Positions 39,184 to 48,400 of a DNA stretch of 64,000 bases are shown one piece after another. Below the pieces are notes generated by a model. The model worked only from the letters and a program-made list of their open reading frames with translations, did no database searches and was not told the origin of the DNA. Positions within the stretch are counted from its first letter, which is position 1. Each line of letters begins with the position of its first letter. The DNA comes from Palsa-506 sp963709075 (GTDB lineage: Bacteria > Actinomycetota > Actinomycetes > Streptosporangiales > Streptosporangiaceae). The position numbers and the translations under genes are program-made. Location of the stretch: the NCBI GenBank assembly GCA_963709075.1, contig CAVPUY010000017.1, positions 1-64,000 on the forward strand, written 5' to 3'.

Positions 39184-39809
39184 GACTCGCCTTCCCCCCT
39201 GTTAGTCACCCAATCGTGCTGCGATTCCCCCCATCGTGCCCGGGACCCGCTAGCGCGGGACCGCCGCCGACGACCTGTCAGACTACAGCGAGTCGCTGCA
39301 AGACGGATGGTAAACGGGCCCGGTCCGCAGACACCCTGCTGCGCGACGTCGGGACGCCCTCCCCGCAGCCGTGGCCCAGCAAACCGCTGCCCTGGGCCTT
39401 GGCCTGGTCCCCCACCCTGCGGCCACGAGTACGGTGCAGCCATCGCCTCCAGGCTCATCCCGCGGCTGATCGCCCGCCGACCGCGAGGGCCATAGGCAGT
39501 CACTTTCCTGCGCTCCGCCACCGCGGCCGCGGGCTGGGCCGACGGTCATGATGGCGAGGCCCGTCGTGACTTCCCGAGCGTCCCGAAATTTGAGAGCGCG
39601 ACTCTACCCTCGTGACCTGCCAAGCCCGGCCCGCAGCGAGACCTATTAGGATCACGCTGTCGTGGTCAACACCGCGCCCGTTGTACATGTACTGCACGCA
39701 GATCATCCTGATCTGCGTCCGCCACAGCACGCCGTTACGCGCCAGCAAGGCGCACCGAACGGCGGATACTTGTGCACTGATAAACGCGGCTTTGCAGATG
39801 GCAGGTGGG
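39184..39809. other. Intergenic stretch between permease and cysteine-synthase-like gene
   Basis: 626 bp. The long frames here are shadows. It contains a perfect 10-bp inverted repeat (39696-39718). The permease promoter should lie near its left end, but I cannot identify it. Confidence 0.4.
39696..39718. repeat. Perfect inverted repeat, 10-bp arms, 3-bp loop
   Basis: ACGCAGATCA-TCC-TGATCTGCGT. It lies 92 bp beyond the 3' end of the cysteine-synthase-like gene (39810). There is no T tract, so it is either a T-less actinobacterial terminator for that gene or an operator for a regulator; a tetR-type operator would usually lie nearer a start. Confidence 0.45.
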
Positions 39810-40739
39810 TTAGGAGTAGAGCTGGCCGGCGAGGTATTTCAGGCCGCTGTCGACCTGGACGGTGACCACGCGGTGGCCAGGGCCGAGCCGACGGGCGATG
39901 CCGAGGGCGGCGGCGAGGTTGGCGCCGGTCGAGGGCCCAGAGAAGATGCCCTCGGTGCGAGCGGCTCTGCGGGCGGTCTCGAAGGCCTGTGCTTCGGGAA
40001 TGGCCACGACTTCGTCGTAGTCGGCGGGGTGGAGCTGGGGTGGGCGGTGGCCGATGCCGCCGCCCTCGATGTGATGGGTCCCCGGTGGCCCGCCCGACAG
40101 CACAGCCGATTCGGCAGGCTCGACAACGACCCGGTGCACTTCCGGCAGTGCGGCGGCCAGCGCGCGGCTGACGCCCAGGAAGCAGCCGGCGGTGCCGACA
40201 TAGCTGCAGAAGACGCGGATTGGCGGCGGGCCGGGGAGCTGATCGATCAATTCCTCACCGAGGCGGCGGTAGCCGTCCACCATGTCGGTGTTATTGAACT
40301 GATCGGTGGCGAACGCGCCCGTCTCCGCGGTGATCTCGGCTGCCCTGCGCATCATTGATGGGATCAGATCGGGCGTGATGCCGTCAGGACTCGGTATCAG
40401 CTCGACCTCGGCGCCGAACGCCAGCATCGTGCGGATCTTCTCGGCTGCGAACGCGTCGGAGGAAACGATCCGCAACGGGTAACCCTTCACCGCGCAGACG
40501 AACGCCAGGGACGAGCCGGTGCTGCCACCGGTGTACTCGACCACCAGCTGGCCCGGCCGCAGGCGGCCGTCTGCCTCAGCGGCCTCGATCATCGCCAGGG
40601 CCATCCGGTCCTTGTACGAGCCGGTAGGGTTGGCCGCTTCCATCTTCACCCAGACCTCGGCGCAACCCTCATCGGCCAGATGTGCCAGCCGGACCACGGG
40701 CGTACCGCCGATGGCCGAGATCCCCCCCGGACGGTCCAC
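39810..40739 (-). CDS. Cysteine synthase-like PLP-dependent enzyme (beta family)
   Basis: 309 residues. The PLP Lys lies in NPTGSYKDRMAL, the substrate loop in EYTGGSTGSSLAFV and the phosphate-binding loop in YVGTAGCFLG. The C-terminal SGPSTGANLAAAL carries the Ser contacting the pyridine nitrogen. It matches CysK/CBS-type enzymes that replace a beta-substituent of serine derivatives. GTG 40739 is chosen because GGAGG lies six bases upstream; TTG 40745 would overlap that spacing. Whether it makes cysteine or another amino acid is not decided by sequence. Confidence 0.88.
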   Translation of the reverse strand: MDRPGGISAIGGTPVVRLAHLADEGCAEVWVKMEAANPTGSYKDRMALAMIEAAEADGRLRPGQLVVEYTGGSTGSSLAFVCAVKGYPLRIVSSDAFAAEKIRTMLAFGAEVELIPSPDGITPDLIPSMMRRAAEITAETGAFATDQFNNTDMVDGYRRLGEELIDQLPGPPPIRVFCSYVGTAGCFLGVSRALAAALPEVHRVVVEPAESAVLSGGPPGTHHIEGGGIGHRPPQLHPADYDEVVAIPEAQAFETARRAARTEGIFSGPSTGANLAAALGIARRLGPGHRVVTVQVDSGLKYLAGQLYS

Positions 40740-41078
40740 CCGCAACCTCCATCCAGCGCGACGCAGCCATCAACAGCCTACGGCGACCGCTGGCCACCCT
40801 CGCAAATCAACGATGACCACCGGCTGCGCGCACCGGCCCCAGCTGGCTACCCAGACCCCCCCAGCTAGGCTCCGATCTTCGATTCAGCTGGGCGCGTAGC
40901 ACGGCGGCAGTGCGCGCCCTGATGGATTTATACCGGCCACATAGCGTGAAACCCTGGGATTCGGCCCGCCGATGAGTTCGCGTTCCGCGCCCGGTCTAGG
41001 TTCGTGGAGCCTGGTCCAGGCGTTGGACGTGAGGCGGAGCCAGTGCCGTGCCGGGCACGGCCGAGACAAGGAGAGATC

Positions 41079-41835
41079 GTGCGCCACCTGCCCACCGAAC
41101 CGCTGGCAGTCTCCGCACTGCCACCTGTCACCGGCCGCGACGAGTACGAGGCCGCCCGCGCCAGACTGCTAGTCAGGGAGAAGGCGCACACCCGCGAGGG
41201 CGACGCGATCGCCGCCGAGCGCCGCCGGCTGCCGATGATCGAGATTCCCGCGTCCGTCACCGTGGCCGGCGCGAAGGGCGACGTTGCGTTCCTGGACGTT
41301 TTCGACGGGCGCCGGATGCTCGCCGCCTACTTCCACATGTGGCACGACGGCGAACCGTGGGAAGGGCAGTGCATCGGATGCACCTACTTCGCGTCCCAGG
41401 TGCAGGCTCCGCTGGCGCACCTGCACGCGCGCGACGTGACGCTGGCGTACCTGTGTGAGGGCAGCTACGAGGAGAGCCTGGCCGTACGCGGACTTCATGG
41501 GCTACACGGCACCGTGGTACTCCGCGCGCGACGCGGGCGCTGGGCTGCTGGCCGACCGGGCCTTCGGCTGGCTCGGCTGCTACGTGCGCGACGATGACGA
41601 CCGCGTCTACGAGACCTACTGGACCACCGACCGCGGCAACGAGGCGGGCTTCTGGTCCTACGGCCTGCTGGACCGCACCGTGTTCGGGCGCCAGGAGCCG
41701 TGGGAAGACTCCCCTCAGGGCTGGCCCAAGATTCCGGCCGGCCAGCACCAGTGGCGCCTCGACGGCCGCCCACTGGCGCAATGGGACGTCACCGACGAAC
41801 CTGTTGCATCGGCGACGCCGCTACGCCGCGCGTAG
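41079..41835 (+). CDS. DUF899 thioredoxin-like protein, one-base frameshift
   Basis: GTG 41079 follows AAGGAG five bases upstream. The first frame runs through DVFDGRRMLAAYFHMWHDG and CIGCTYFASQVQAPLAHLHA, the two signature segments of the DUF899 thioredoxin-like family. An extra G at about 41484 breaks it within the consensus (YEESLA then YADFMGYTAPWYS). The next frame ends normally at 41835 (FWSYGLLDRTVFGRQEPWED). Restored length is about 251 residues. Function unknown; a redox role is suggested by the CxxC (CIGC) site. Confidence 0.8.
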
Positions 41836-42264
41836 GAGCCCGAACGCACTGTCGCTCAAGGCTTTGCCGCCGGATAGGGGGCAGTGGCGACGATCGTCAG
41901 CCCCGCAATGATCTCGATCCGGAGGCAACCGCCCGATCGCATCGATGCCAAGGCATATTCACGGCCGCGCGTACTTATCGACCCAGCGGCGCCGTACCGG
42001 TCCAAGCATGTGACCACGGATACCCCCGCGCATAGAAGAGGCGTCCTGGGTCAACCCAAGGACGGTATGAGTGAGGGTCTAGGTCAGAGAGATCGCCCGA
42101 TGTACCGGTTCTCTGGCGCGTCGAAGTAGATCGCATCTTCGCCGGGCCCGCAGCGCTCGGCCCTGACGGTCGCCATGACAGGGAGCGGACCCCCTTTGGC
42201 TCCCCGTTTGGCTCACTAACGATCTTTTCAAGAGCGAAATGTGGCCGTGAGCAGGAAAAACTAG
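41836..42264. other. Intergenic stretch leading into module B
   Basis: 429 bp with no supported gene. At 42195-42215 a tandem repeat TTTGGCTCCCC-GTTTGGCTCA begins module B; similar repeats precede module D (63534-63555). Confidence 0.45.
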
Positions 42265-42311
42265 TGGGCGCAGGTGGGTTCGAACCACCGGCCTCTCGCT
42301 TGTAAGGCGAG
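42265..42311 (-). other. tRNA 3'-half-like sequence B (putative attachment-site core)
   Basis: Minus strand: perfect anticodon arm CTCGC-CTTACAA-GCGAG, a variable stretch, T-arm GGTGG-TTCGAAC-CCACC, acceptor strand TGCGCCCA. The T-stem sequence differs from copies A, C and D, yet still pairs fully. It lacks a 5' half. GGACGTGGCT-type repeats follow to the right (42326-42400). Confidence 0.65.
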
Positions 42312-42467
42312 GACGTACCGTCGCTGGACGTGGCTGGACGTGACCCGATGTGGCATCCGCCAGCCACGTCCGTGGCTGGACGTGGCCTGACGTGGCTTGA
42401 TGCCGGTGGACGTTGGCTCGGCGGATTCCAGTGACCGTCGCAACACTCGAGTGTTTCGGGAGTTGCG

Positions 42468-43688
42468 ATGGTGCACGGTCTGCCGGGTCGGCCACCACAG
42501 GCGGCGAGAAGAGAGCAGTTCGCGCGGCTGATCGCGCGGGGCGTCAGTAGCGCGGAGGCGTGCCGGATCGTTGGGGTGCACCCGAAGACGGGGAAACGCT
42601 GGCGACTCGGCCGCACAATCACCAGTTGCGGCGGCCGGAGGGTGCACTATCCACCCGTGATCGGCGCGCGTAAGGCGGAGATCTCGCCGCGGTACCTGTC
42701 GGAGGACGAGCGGGTGCGCATAGCGGATCTGCGCCGGGCTGGGCTGGGCGTGCGGGCCATCGCCGGGCAGGTAGGACGCAGCCCGTCGACGATCAGCAGG
42801 GAGCTGCGCCGCAACTGCGAGCCAGGCAGCGGGCAGTACCGCCCGTTCGCGGCGCAGCGGCTGGCTGCCCGGCGCCGGGCCCGGCCCGGTCGCGGCAAGC
42901 TGAGCGCTGATCCTGTGCTGCGCCAGTTCGTGGCGTGCCGCTTGGAGAAACGGTGGAGCCCGGAGCAGATCAGCCGGGCCCTGCGCATCGAGTTCCCCGG
43001 TGACCCCGTCAGGCACTTAGTGCACGAGACGATCTACCAGGGCGTCTACCGCCCGGAGCTGGGCGGGCTGCGCCGCGGCCTGCCCGCGTTGCTGCGGACC
43101 GGCCGGCGGTATCGCAAGTCGCACCGCCGCGCCGATGCCCGCCGGGCCGGGGCGCTGACCGGCATGACGATGATCAGCCAGCGGCCGGCGGCGGCCGCCG
43201 GCCGCAGCGAAGCCGGGCACTGGGAGGGTGACCTGATCACCGGCGCCAGCAACCGGTCGGCGATTGGCACGCTGGTCGACCGCGCCAGCAGGTTCACCAT
43301 CCTGGTCCACCTGCCCGGTCCCCGGCACACCGCCGAGACGGTCCGCGACGCGCTGGTAGCGGCCCTGAGGCCACTGCCCGCGCAGCTGCGCCGGTCGCTG
43401 ACCTGGGATCAGGGCAAGGAGATGGCGCTGCACGGCGAGATCGCCGAGGTGCTGGGCATGCCGGTGTTCTTCTGCGAGCCGCACTCCCCCTGGCAGCGGC
43501 CGACCAATGAGAACACTAACGGGCTGCTGCGCCAGTACTTCCCCAAGGGCACCGACCTGCGGGTGCACGCCCCGGGCCAGCTGACCGCCGTCGCCGCCGA
43601 ACTCAACGCCCGGCCGCGTAAGACCCTCGGCTGGAACACCCCGGAGGCCTTGCTGGCTGCCGCGCTGCGGCAAGGCAGTCACAGCTAG
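42468..43688 (+). CDS. IS30-family transposase, intact
   Basis: 406 residues. An N-terminal HTH_38 helix-turn-helix (FARLIARGVSSAEACRIVGV) and a second HTH (IRAIAGQVGRSPSTISREL region) bind the ends. The DDE core shows GHWEGDLITGASN (first Asp), LTWDQGKEMALH (second Asp) and NENTNGLLRQYFPKGTDL (Glu), the classic IS30 pattern. ATG 42468 is preceded by GGGAGTTGC. It lies 45 bp ahead of the passenger gene in the same direction, so they are probably co-transcribed. Confidence 0.95.
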   Translation: MVHGLPGRPPQAARREQFARLIARGVSSAEACRIVGVHPKTGKRWRLGRTITSCGGRRVHYPPVIGARKAEISPRYLSEDERVRIADLRRAGLGVRAIAGQVGRSPSTISRELRRNCEPGSGQYRPFAAQRLAARRRARPGRGKLSADPVLRQFVACRLEKRWSPEQISRALRIEFPGDPVRHLVHETIYQGVYRPELGGLRRGLPALLRTGRRYRKSHRRADARRAGALTGMTMISQRPAAAAGRSEAGHWEGDLITGASNRSAIGTLVDRASRFTILVHLPGPRHTAETVRDALVAALRPLPAQLRRSLTWDQGKEMALHGEIAEVLGMPVFFCEPHSPWQRPTNENTNGLLRQYFPKGTDLRVHAPGQLTAVAAELNARPRKTLGWNTPEALLAAALRQGSHS

Positions 43689-43733
43689 CCGCCACCGGCG
43701 GAAGCCGGGCGCCTGCGCTGCGAAGATGGACTC

Positions 43734-44399
43734 ATGGCCGACATGCGCCGCCGCAGCCCCGAACCGCCGCCTGGGCCACCGCAGATCCAGCTCAAACCCG
43801 GCATGGCGCAAGAGCTGTTGCGCGAGCTGGCGCCGCTGCTGGCCGAGGAGGGCATCGACGTCAACAACATCGACGTCCCCGACGTGCAGACGCTGCAGCG
43901 CGCACTGAACCGCGCGATGGAGCGGCACAACATGTCGCTGTTCACTCCCGTCGGGCGCGCCCGCGAACTAGCCGCCGCAACCTTGCGGCTCGCCGTCGAG
44001 GCCATCGCCGACGGCGATACCCCGCTCGCCGCAACAGTCCTGGACCAAGCCCAGCCCGAATCCCCCGACGGCTCCGCCCCCACCGTCGCCGCCTGCACCG
44101 GCCTTGCCCTCGGCCTGCTCGACCAGTGGCTAACCAGGCACGACACCGATGCCCCGGCCGGCCTGGCCGCCATAACCCGCCTGCCAGCCGGGCGCTGGAC
44201 CGGCGAGCGCGCCGCCACCGACATCCTCACCCTGGCACGCAGGGGACGAGCCTTCGCCTCGCTCGACTCCCTGATCGCCCGCCAGGGCGGCCTGCACGTC
44301 CTCTACGGCAGCGCCCTGGCCCTCGCCGCCGCTGTCCAGGCCTGGGCAGCACAGACCGGCACGCCCGTCACCGACCTAGCCCGCGCCGCCGTGCGCTGA
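43734..44399 (+). CDS. Passenger protein of unknown function inside IS30 copy 2
   Basis: 221 residues, same as the protein in copy 1 except Asn44. Pro/Arg-rich N-terminus, then helical with no known motif. IS30 elements normally carry only the transposase, so a second gene within the inverted repeats is unusual. It could help transposition, limit it, or be cargo; nothing in the sequence decides. Confidence 0.75.
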   Translation: MADMRRRSPEPPPGPPQIQLKPGMAQELLRELAPLLAEEGIDVNNIDVPDVQTLQRALNRAMERHNMSLFTPVGRARELAAATLRLAVEAIADGDTPLAATVLDQAQPESPDGSAPTVAACTGLALGLLDQWLTRHDTDAPAGLAAITRLPAGRWTGERAATDILTLARRGRAFASLDSLIARQGGLHVLYGSALALAAAVQAWAAQTGTPVTDLARAAVR

Positions 44400-44480
44400 A
44401 CACCGCTACCATTCCCGACATCAGTCACCTGTTGCGACGATGGCTGGAATCCGCCCTCCCCGTTTGGCTCCCCCGTTTCG

Positions 44481-44493
44481 TTAGCGCCGCTAA
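44481..44493. repeat. Dyad TTAGCGCCGCTAA of module B
   Basis: Perfect 6-bp arms around one central base. It lies 25 bp to the right of the IS30 target-site triplet. The equivalent TTAGCGTCGCTAA in module C (57909-57921) lies 27 bp from the same triplet. Likely a protein-binding site of the module, for example for an integrase or excisionase. Confidence 0.5.
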
Positions 44494-44622
44494 CCTTCAA
44501 GCCCTCGAACGGAGGGCATAACGTAACGGGCTGCGGTCCGTGCGGCCCTGATCCGGTTACCGGTGCGGCGGGCCCCCGCGTGCGTGGGCCAGGCGGTTCC
44601 GGCTGCGTCGCGCAGGACGCTC

Positions 44623-46838
44623 TCAGGGATTTCCGTCCATGCCGGCTGCCTCTCGGCCGGGGACGGGCAGTTGGCCGGTCAGGGTGGTGCCGTGTCCGGG
44701 TTGTGAGCGGATGGCCAGGGTGCCGCCTAGCGCGGCGAGCCGGTCGGTCATGCCTTGCAGGCCGGTGCCATGTCGTGCCGTGGTGGTGTCGAATCCGGTG
44801 CCGTCGTCGGTGATGGTGAACTGGAGGCTGCCGCCGGTGCAGGCCAGGCGGACGGTGGCCTGGGAGGCGCCGGCGTATTTGGTGATGTTCTGCAGGGCTT
44901 CCAGGGTGCAGAAGTACACGGTGATCTCGGTGTCCTGCGGGTAGCGGCCGAGGCCGTCGGCTTTGATCATGACCGGCAGCGGGGCCTTGCGTGCCTGGGC
45001 CTGGAGGGCTGCGGCCAGGCCCTGGTCGGCAAGCAGCGGGGGGTAGATGCCGCGGGCCAGGTCCCGCAGGTCGTCGAGCGCGGCCCGCAGTGCGTCCTTG
45101 AGCTGTGCCGCCACCTGCCGGAAGTAGCCGGGATCGTCGGCGGACTGCTCCAGCAGGCCAAGCTGGATCGTCTGGGCGATGAGCTGCTGCTGCGCCCCGT
45201 CGTGCAGGTTACGTTCGATTTTCCGCCGCTCGGCGTCCTGTGTTTCTACCAGCCGGCGGCGGGAGGCTCTCAGCTCATCGATCGTGGCCTGCAGTTCGGC
45301 GGTGAGCTGGACGTTGCGCAGCACGAGGCCGGCCTGGGAGGCCAGGTGCTGCAGCAGCTGGTCCTCGGTGGTGGTCAGCGGCTCGTTCGCTGGCTTTCGC
45401 AGGGACAGCGCGCCGAGCAGCTCGTCGCCGTGCCGGACCGGCACCGCGCGCGACGCGGCGTCGAGGGGGGAAGCTCAAGGTGGCCGCTGAGCGCGACAGG
45501 TGCCGGTGCGGGTGACCCGGACGGCCAGGTCGCGACGGCGCGCAGCTCGGCTCCCATCCGGATCCACGCCCCGGCCCGGGTAGCCCCGGTCGCGCCGGCC
45601 AGCAGCGACACCATCTTGTCGAGGGCCTCGCCGTAGCCCAGCTGCCCGGCCATGTCCTCGGCGAAGTCAGACAGCACCTGATACGGCGTTGCCCGCTCGC
45701 CGTACACCAGCCGGTTGGCGAACTGCCGGAAGCGGTGCCGCAGCGGCTGGAACAGCAACGCGATGCAGACAGCCGCGGCGACGGTGAGCACCGGGCCGCC
45801 GCGGTGCCCGGCGAACGTGCCGATGCCCAGCACGATGCCCGCATACACGATCGTGAACGCGGCCGACAGCAGGCCGTAGACCACCGCCCGGCTGATGATC
45901 ACGTCGATGTCGAACAGCCGGTACTTCAGGATCGCGATCGTGATCGCCGCCGGGATCCCGAACAGGACGACGATCGTCACCACCTGGTACGCGGCATTGG
46001 TTACCCAGGGCTGGCCGGCCGCGATGCCCAGCAGCGCGATGGCCAGGAAGACGGCGAGCATCAGGGCCGTCATGGCCAGCCATTTGATCTGCTGCCGCTG
46101 CAACGGGCCGCCAGCCTGGTACCGCACGACGAGCGACACGATCGAGGCCGCGAGGAATACGACGAATGCCACCGTCATCCCGGTGATGGTGCCGACCAGG
46201 GCGACCCGCAGAACCGGCCAGAGACCGGCAACGCCCAGCGGGTTCTGGAAGGTCAGCGAGGTACCGCCCGGCGCCGGGATCTGCACCAGCCTCGGCCGCA
46301 CCACCAGTCCGCTCAGCGTCAGGCCAGCCAGGGCCAGGCCGGCCGCCGCCAGCGGGCGCCAGCGTCGCGACGGCAGCTTCCCCGACGGGAAGAACAGGAA
46401 CATGAACGCGATGGTGAACGTGCAGGGTACGAAGCTGCATTCGGCCAGCAGACCCACCAGCTTGGGCGCCGGGACCGCGCCGGGATAGGTCACGGCTCCG
46501 ATCACTGCGTAGGCCGACGCCGCCCCGAGAAACGCCAGCGCGGCGCCAACCCCGATCATGATCCAGCCGATCAGGTTGCCCGCACGGCGGACGATCAGCG
46601 CGCCGAGCGTGGCGTAGGTGACGGCCGCGACCGCGCCGCTTAGTTCCGAGAATGCGTCGTCGGCCGTCAGGTTGCCCCGCGCGGCAATGGTCATGGCTAC
46701 CGTGGCGATGGCGGCCAGCACCGTGCCGGCCCACAACCCGGTGCTGACCCGCAACCACCGGGCCCGGACGGCGGCAGGCCCGGGCCGCCGCACCAGCAGG
46801 TGATCGCCCGCGCTCGCCGGCGCGGCGGCTTGGTTCAT
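44623..46838 (-). CDS. NarL-type membrane sensor histidine kinase, one-base frameshift
   Basis: Starts at 46838. The N-terminal ~330 residues carry about eight membrane helices, then a linker (FRQFANRLVYGERATPYQVL) and a GAF-like domain. At 45465-45470 a six-base run (C on the coding strand) breaks the frame; adding one C gives LPPLDAASRAVPVRHG, joining the downstream frame to 44623. That part has the HisKA_3 box ERRKIERNLHDGAQQQLIAQ (phospho-His) and a HATPase domain (ALQNITKYAG; DDGTGFD; GTGLQGMTDRLAALGG). The restored protein is about 738 residues. Its start overlaps the upstream membrane gene by 4 bp (ATGA). No response regulator is adjacent. Confidence 0.85.
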
Positions 46839-47269
46839 GATCGCCGCCGGCGTGCTGAGGCGTACAGGAAGCCGGCGATGGCCAGGATGAGGAGCCCGTC
46901 AAGGGCGTGCAGGCCGCCGAAGACGGTCGCGTTGTCGGCCAGGCCGGCGAGCAGGCTCTGCATCATGGCCGCCAGCAGCACCAGCACCCCCGACAAGATG
47001 ATCGCGCGGCCGCCAGGTCGCGCGATCAGGGCCAGGACGAAGATGACGAGCGCGCCGCCGGCCATGCTGAACCCGAGGGCGCGGTGCGCGCTGAACGCGC
47101 TGTCTACCGCGCCCCCGTGGGTGACGGTGAAGACACCGAGACCAGCCAGGAAGATCTGGGCACCCCCGGCCAGCAGGAAGGCAAGCAGCAGCCACCGGTA
47201 GCCGGTCAGCGCGATGCGCCGGACCCCGGTCAGTGCGGACGGGCTGCGGGCCTGGACGGAGGAAGCCAT
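46835..47269 (-). CDS. DUF6220-type small membrane protein
   Basis: 144 residues, four predicted helices (YRWLLLAFLLAGGAQIFLAG; ALGFSMAGGALVIFVLALIA; AIILSGVLVLLAAMMQSLLA; LHALDGLLILAIAGFLYASA) with His residues in helices 2 and 4 (SAHRALG, GGLHALDG) that could bind heme or metal. AAAGGAG lies ahead of ATG 47269. Its stop overlaps the kinase start (ATGA), so the two are translationally coupled and may act together at the membrane. Confidence 0.75.
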   Translation of the reverse strand: MASSVQARSPSALTGVRRIALTGYRWLLLAFLLAGGAQIFLAGLGVFTVTHGGAVDSAFSAHRALGFSMAGGALVIFVLALIARPGGRAIILSGVLVLLAAMMQSLLAGLADNATVFGGLHALDGLLILAIAGFLYASARRRRS

Positions 47270-47487
47270 CGGGTTCTCCTTTGAGGTGTGTACGGTCGGC
47301 CAGGCTCGCGCCGGGCGGGCCGCCAGGACGGCCTTGCCAGGACCTGCCCGAACCTGGTCACCTGGCGCCCGAAGGTCCCGGTGCGCTGCCGCATCCGGCT
47401 GACCAGCGCGACCCAGCCGAAGATGACCAGGACGCTCACCGCCGAGATGGGCGTCTCCCCGTTGAAGCTGAGCACGCGGGCCACCAT
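47230..47487 (-). CDS. Possible small membrane-associated ORF, weak
   Basis: 85 codons with one hydrophobic segment (ISAVSVLVIFGWVALVSRMR) and a basic tail. It overlaps the start of the DUF6220-type gene by 40 bp, and upstream sequence in other frames also looks membrane-like (GITAVAVALS), so this may be the end of a frameshifted gene that starts near 47587. Kept as a weak call. Confidence 0.25.
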   Translation of the reverse strand: MVARVLSFNGETPISAVSVLVIFGWVALVSRMRQRTGTFGRQVTRFGQVLARPSWRPARREPGRPYTPQRRTRWLPPSRPAARPH

Positions 47488-47594
47488 GAGCGGCCCGGCG
47501 ACAGCGCCACCGCCACGGCGGTGATACCGGCGCGGCGACGGCGGTCACGCACGCCGGCCGGTGCGACGGCCCGTCGGTTGTCGTCATGGTTAGC

Positions 47595-48245
47595 TCAGTG
47601 GTCGTCGCGGATATGCATCAGCCCGTAGCCGAGCGCCGTGTAGAGGAGCATCCAGCCACCGATGCCCAAGCGGCCAGCGGTGAAGGACCCGGAGATGGCC
47701 GGGCTCAGCGGGAAGAACACGTACACGCCAAGTGCCAGAACGAGCCACGGCATCCACCCCACGCCCGCCCAGGCAGACCGGCCTCGGCGCAGCAGGGCGA
47801 TGCCGGCCAGGGCGAGGCCGAACCCCACGAGGAGCACCGGTACGGCATACGCGTTCTCGATCAGGTTGCCGCGAGACGAGTGCTCCGCGACACCGTACGC
47901 CGACATCGCGATCACCTCGAGCAGGGCGAGGAGAGCCAGGCCGACGACAGCTCCGATGACCCCGATCCGGGCGGTGCGGGATGCGCGCACGGCGGGGAGA
48001 CCGCCGAGCGCGGCTACACCGATGGCCAGCGGGACGTGCTGGAGAGCGAACGTCGCCTGGGCGACCACGAAGCCAGCCGATGTGAACGGGTAGCTGAACC
48101 GGTCGACGGACACCTGCTTCGGCCAGACCAGCACGAGGGCGGCCTGGGCCACGCCGACCAGTGCGGCCGCGAGGCACCACGCGCCGGCGGTGTGCACCCA
48201 AGGTCGGATCGAGCTGGTGGTGGGCGAGGATGTGAGCGTGGTCAT
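47595..48245 (-). CDS. Integral membrane protein of unknown function
   Basis: 216 residues with about six helices (WCLAAALVGVAQAALVLVW; FVVAQATFALQHVPLAIGVA; IGVIGAVVGLALLALLEVIA; AVPVLLVGFGLALAGIALL; WMPWLVLALGVYVFFPLSPA; WMLLYTALGYGLMHIRDDH). A good ribosome site (AGGGAGG) precedes ATG 48245. It is divergent from the sensor kinase at 48401 with 155 bp between, so it may be a target or partner of that system. Confidence 0.75.
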   Translation of the reverse strand: MTTLTSSPTTSSIRPWVHTAGAWCLAAALVGVAQAALVLVWPKQVSVDRFSYPFTSAGFVVAQATFALQHVPLAIGVAALGGLPAVRASRTARIGVIGAVVGLALLALLEVIAMSAYGVAEHSSRGNLIENAYAVPVLLVGFGLALAGIALLRRGRSAWAGVGWMPWLVLALGVYVFFPLSPAISGSFTAGRLGIGGWMLLYTALGYGLMHIRDDH

Positions 48246-48400
48246 CGGGACCTCCCTGGAATGAGTTGTCTCGACGGTAGAGTCACCGGATGGTCCCCGG
48301 CATCGGGCGGCGCTCGCGAACGCGGATGCGTGCTGGCACCTAGCTCGGTCGGGGGTTCTCGCGCTGCCGCGCGGGCGGCCGCTCGTGGGAAGATCGAGCC

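Larger units (their letters stand above)
42420..44455 (+). mobile_element. IS30-family element with passenger gene, copy 2 (2036 bp)
   Basis: Terminal inverted repeats at 42420-42445 and 44430-44455, flanked by CTC (42417-42419 and 44456-44458). Carries an intact transposase and the second gene. Inserted exactly 155 bp from the start of tRNA-like B, in the TTGGCTCCCC repeat, the same position as copy 1 in module A. It is probably the autonomous copy. Confidence 0.88.

Noticed and set aside
37570..39495. 641-codon open frame on the plus strand opposite the permease
   Set aside because: Highly charged Arg/Gly/Gln composition, antisense to a clear membrane protein.
42265..42311. Plus-strand reading as tRNA-Thr (CTTGTAA loop)
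   Set aside because: The stem does not pair on the plus strand; only the minus strand gives both anticodon and T arms in correct order.
42320..42410. CRISPR-like short repeats (GGACGTGGCT)
   Set aside because: Repeats are irregular, few and without uniform spacers; no cas genes.
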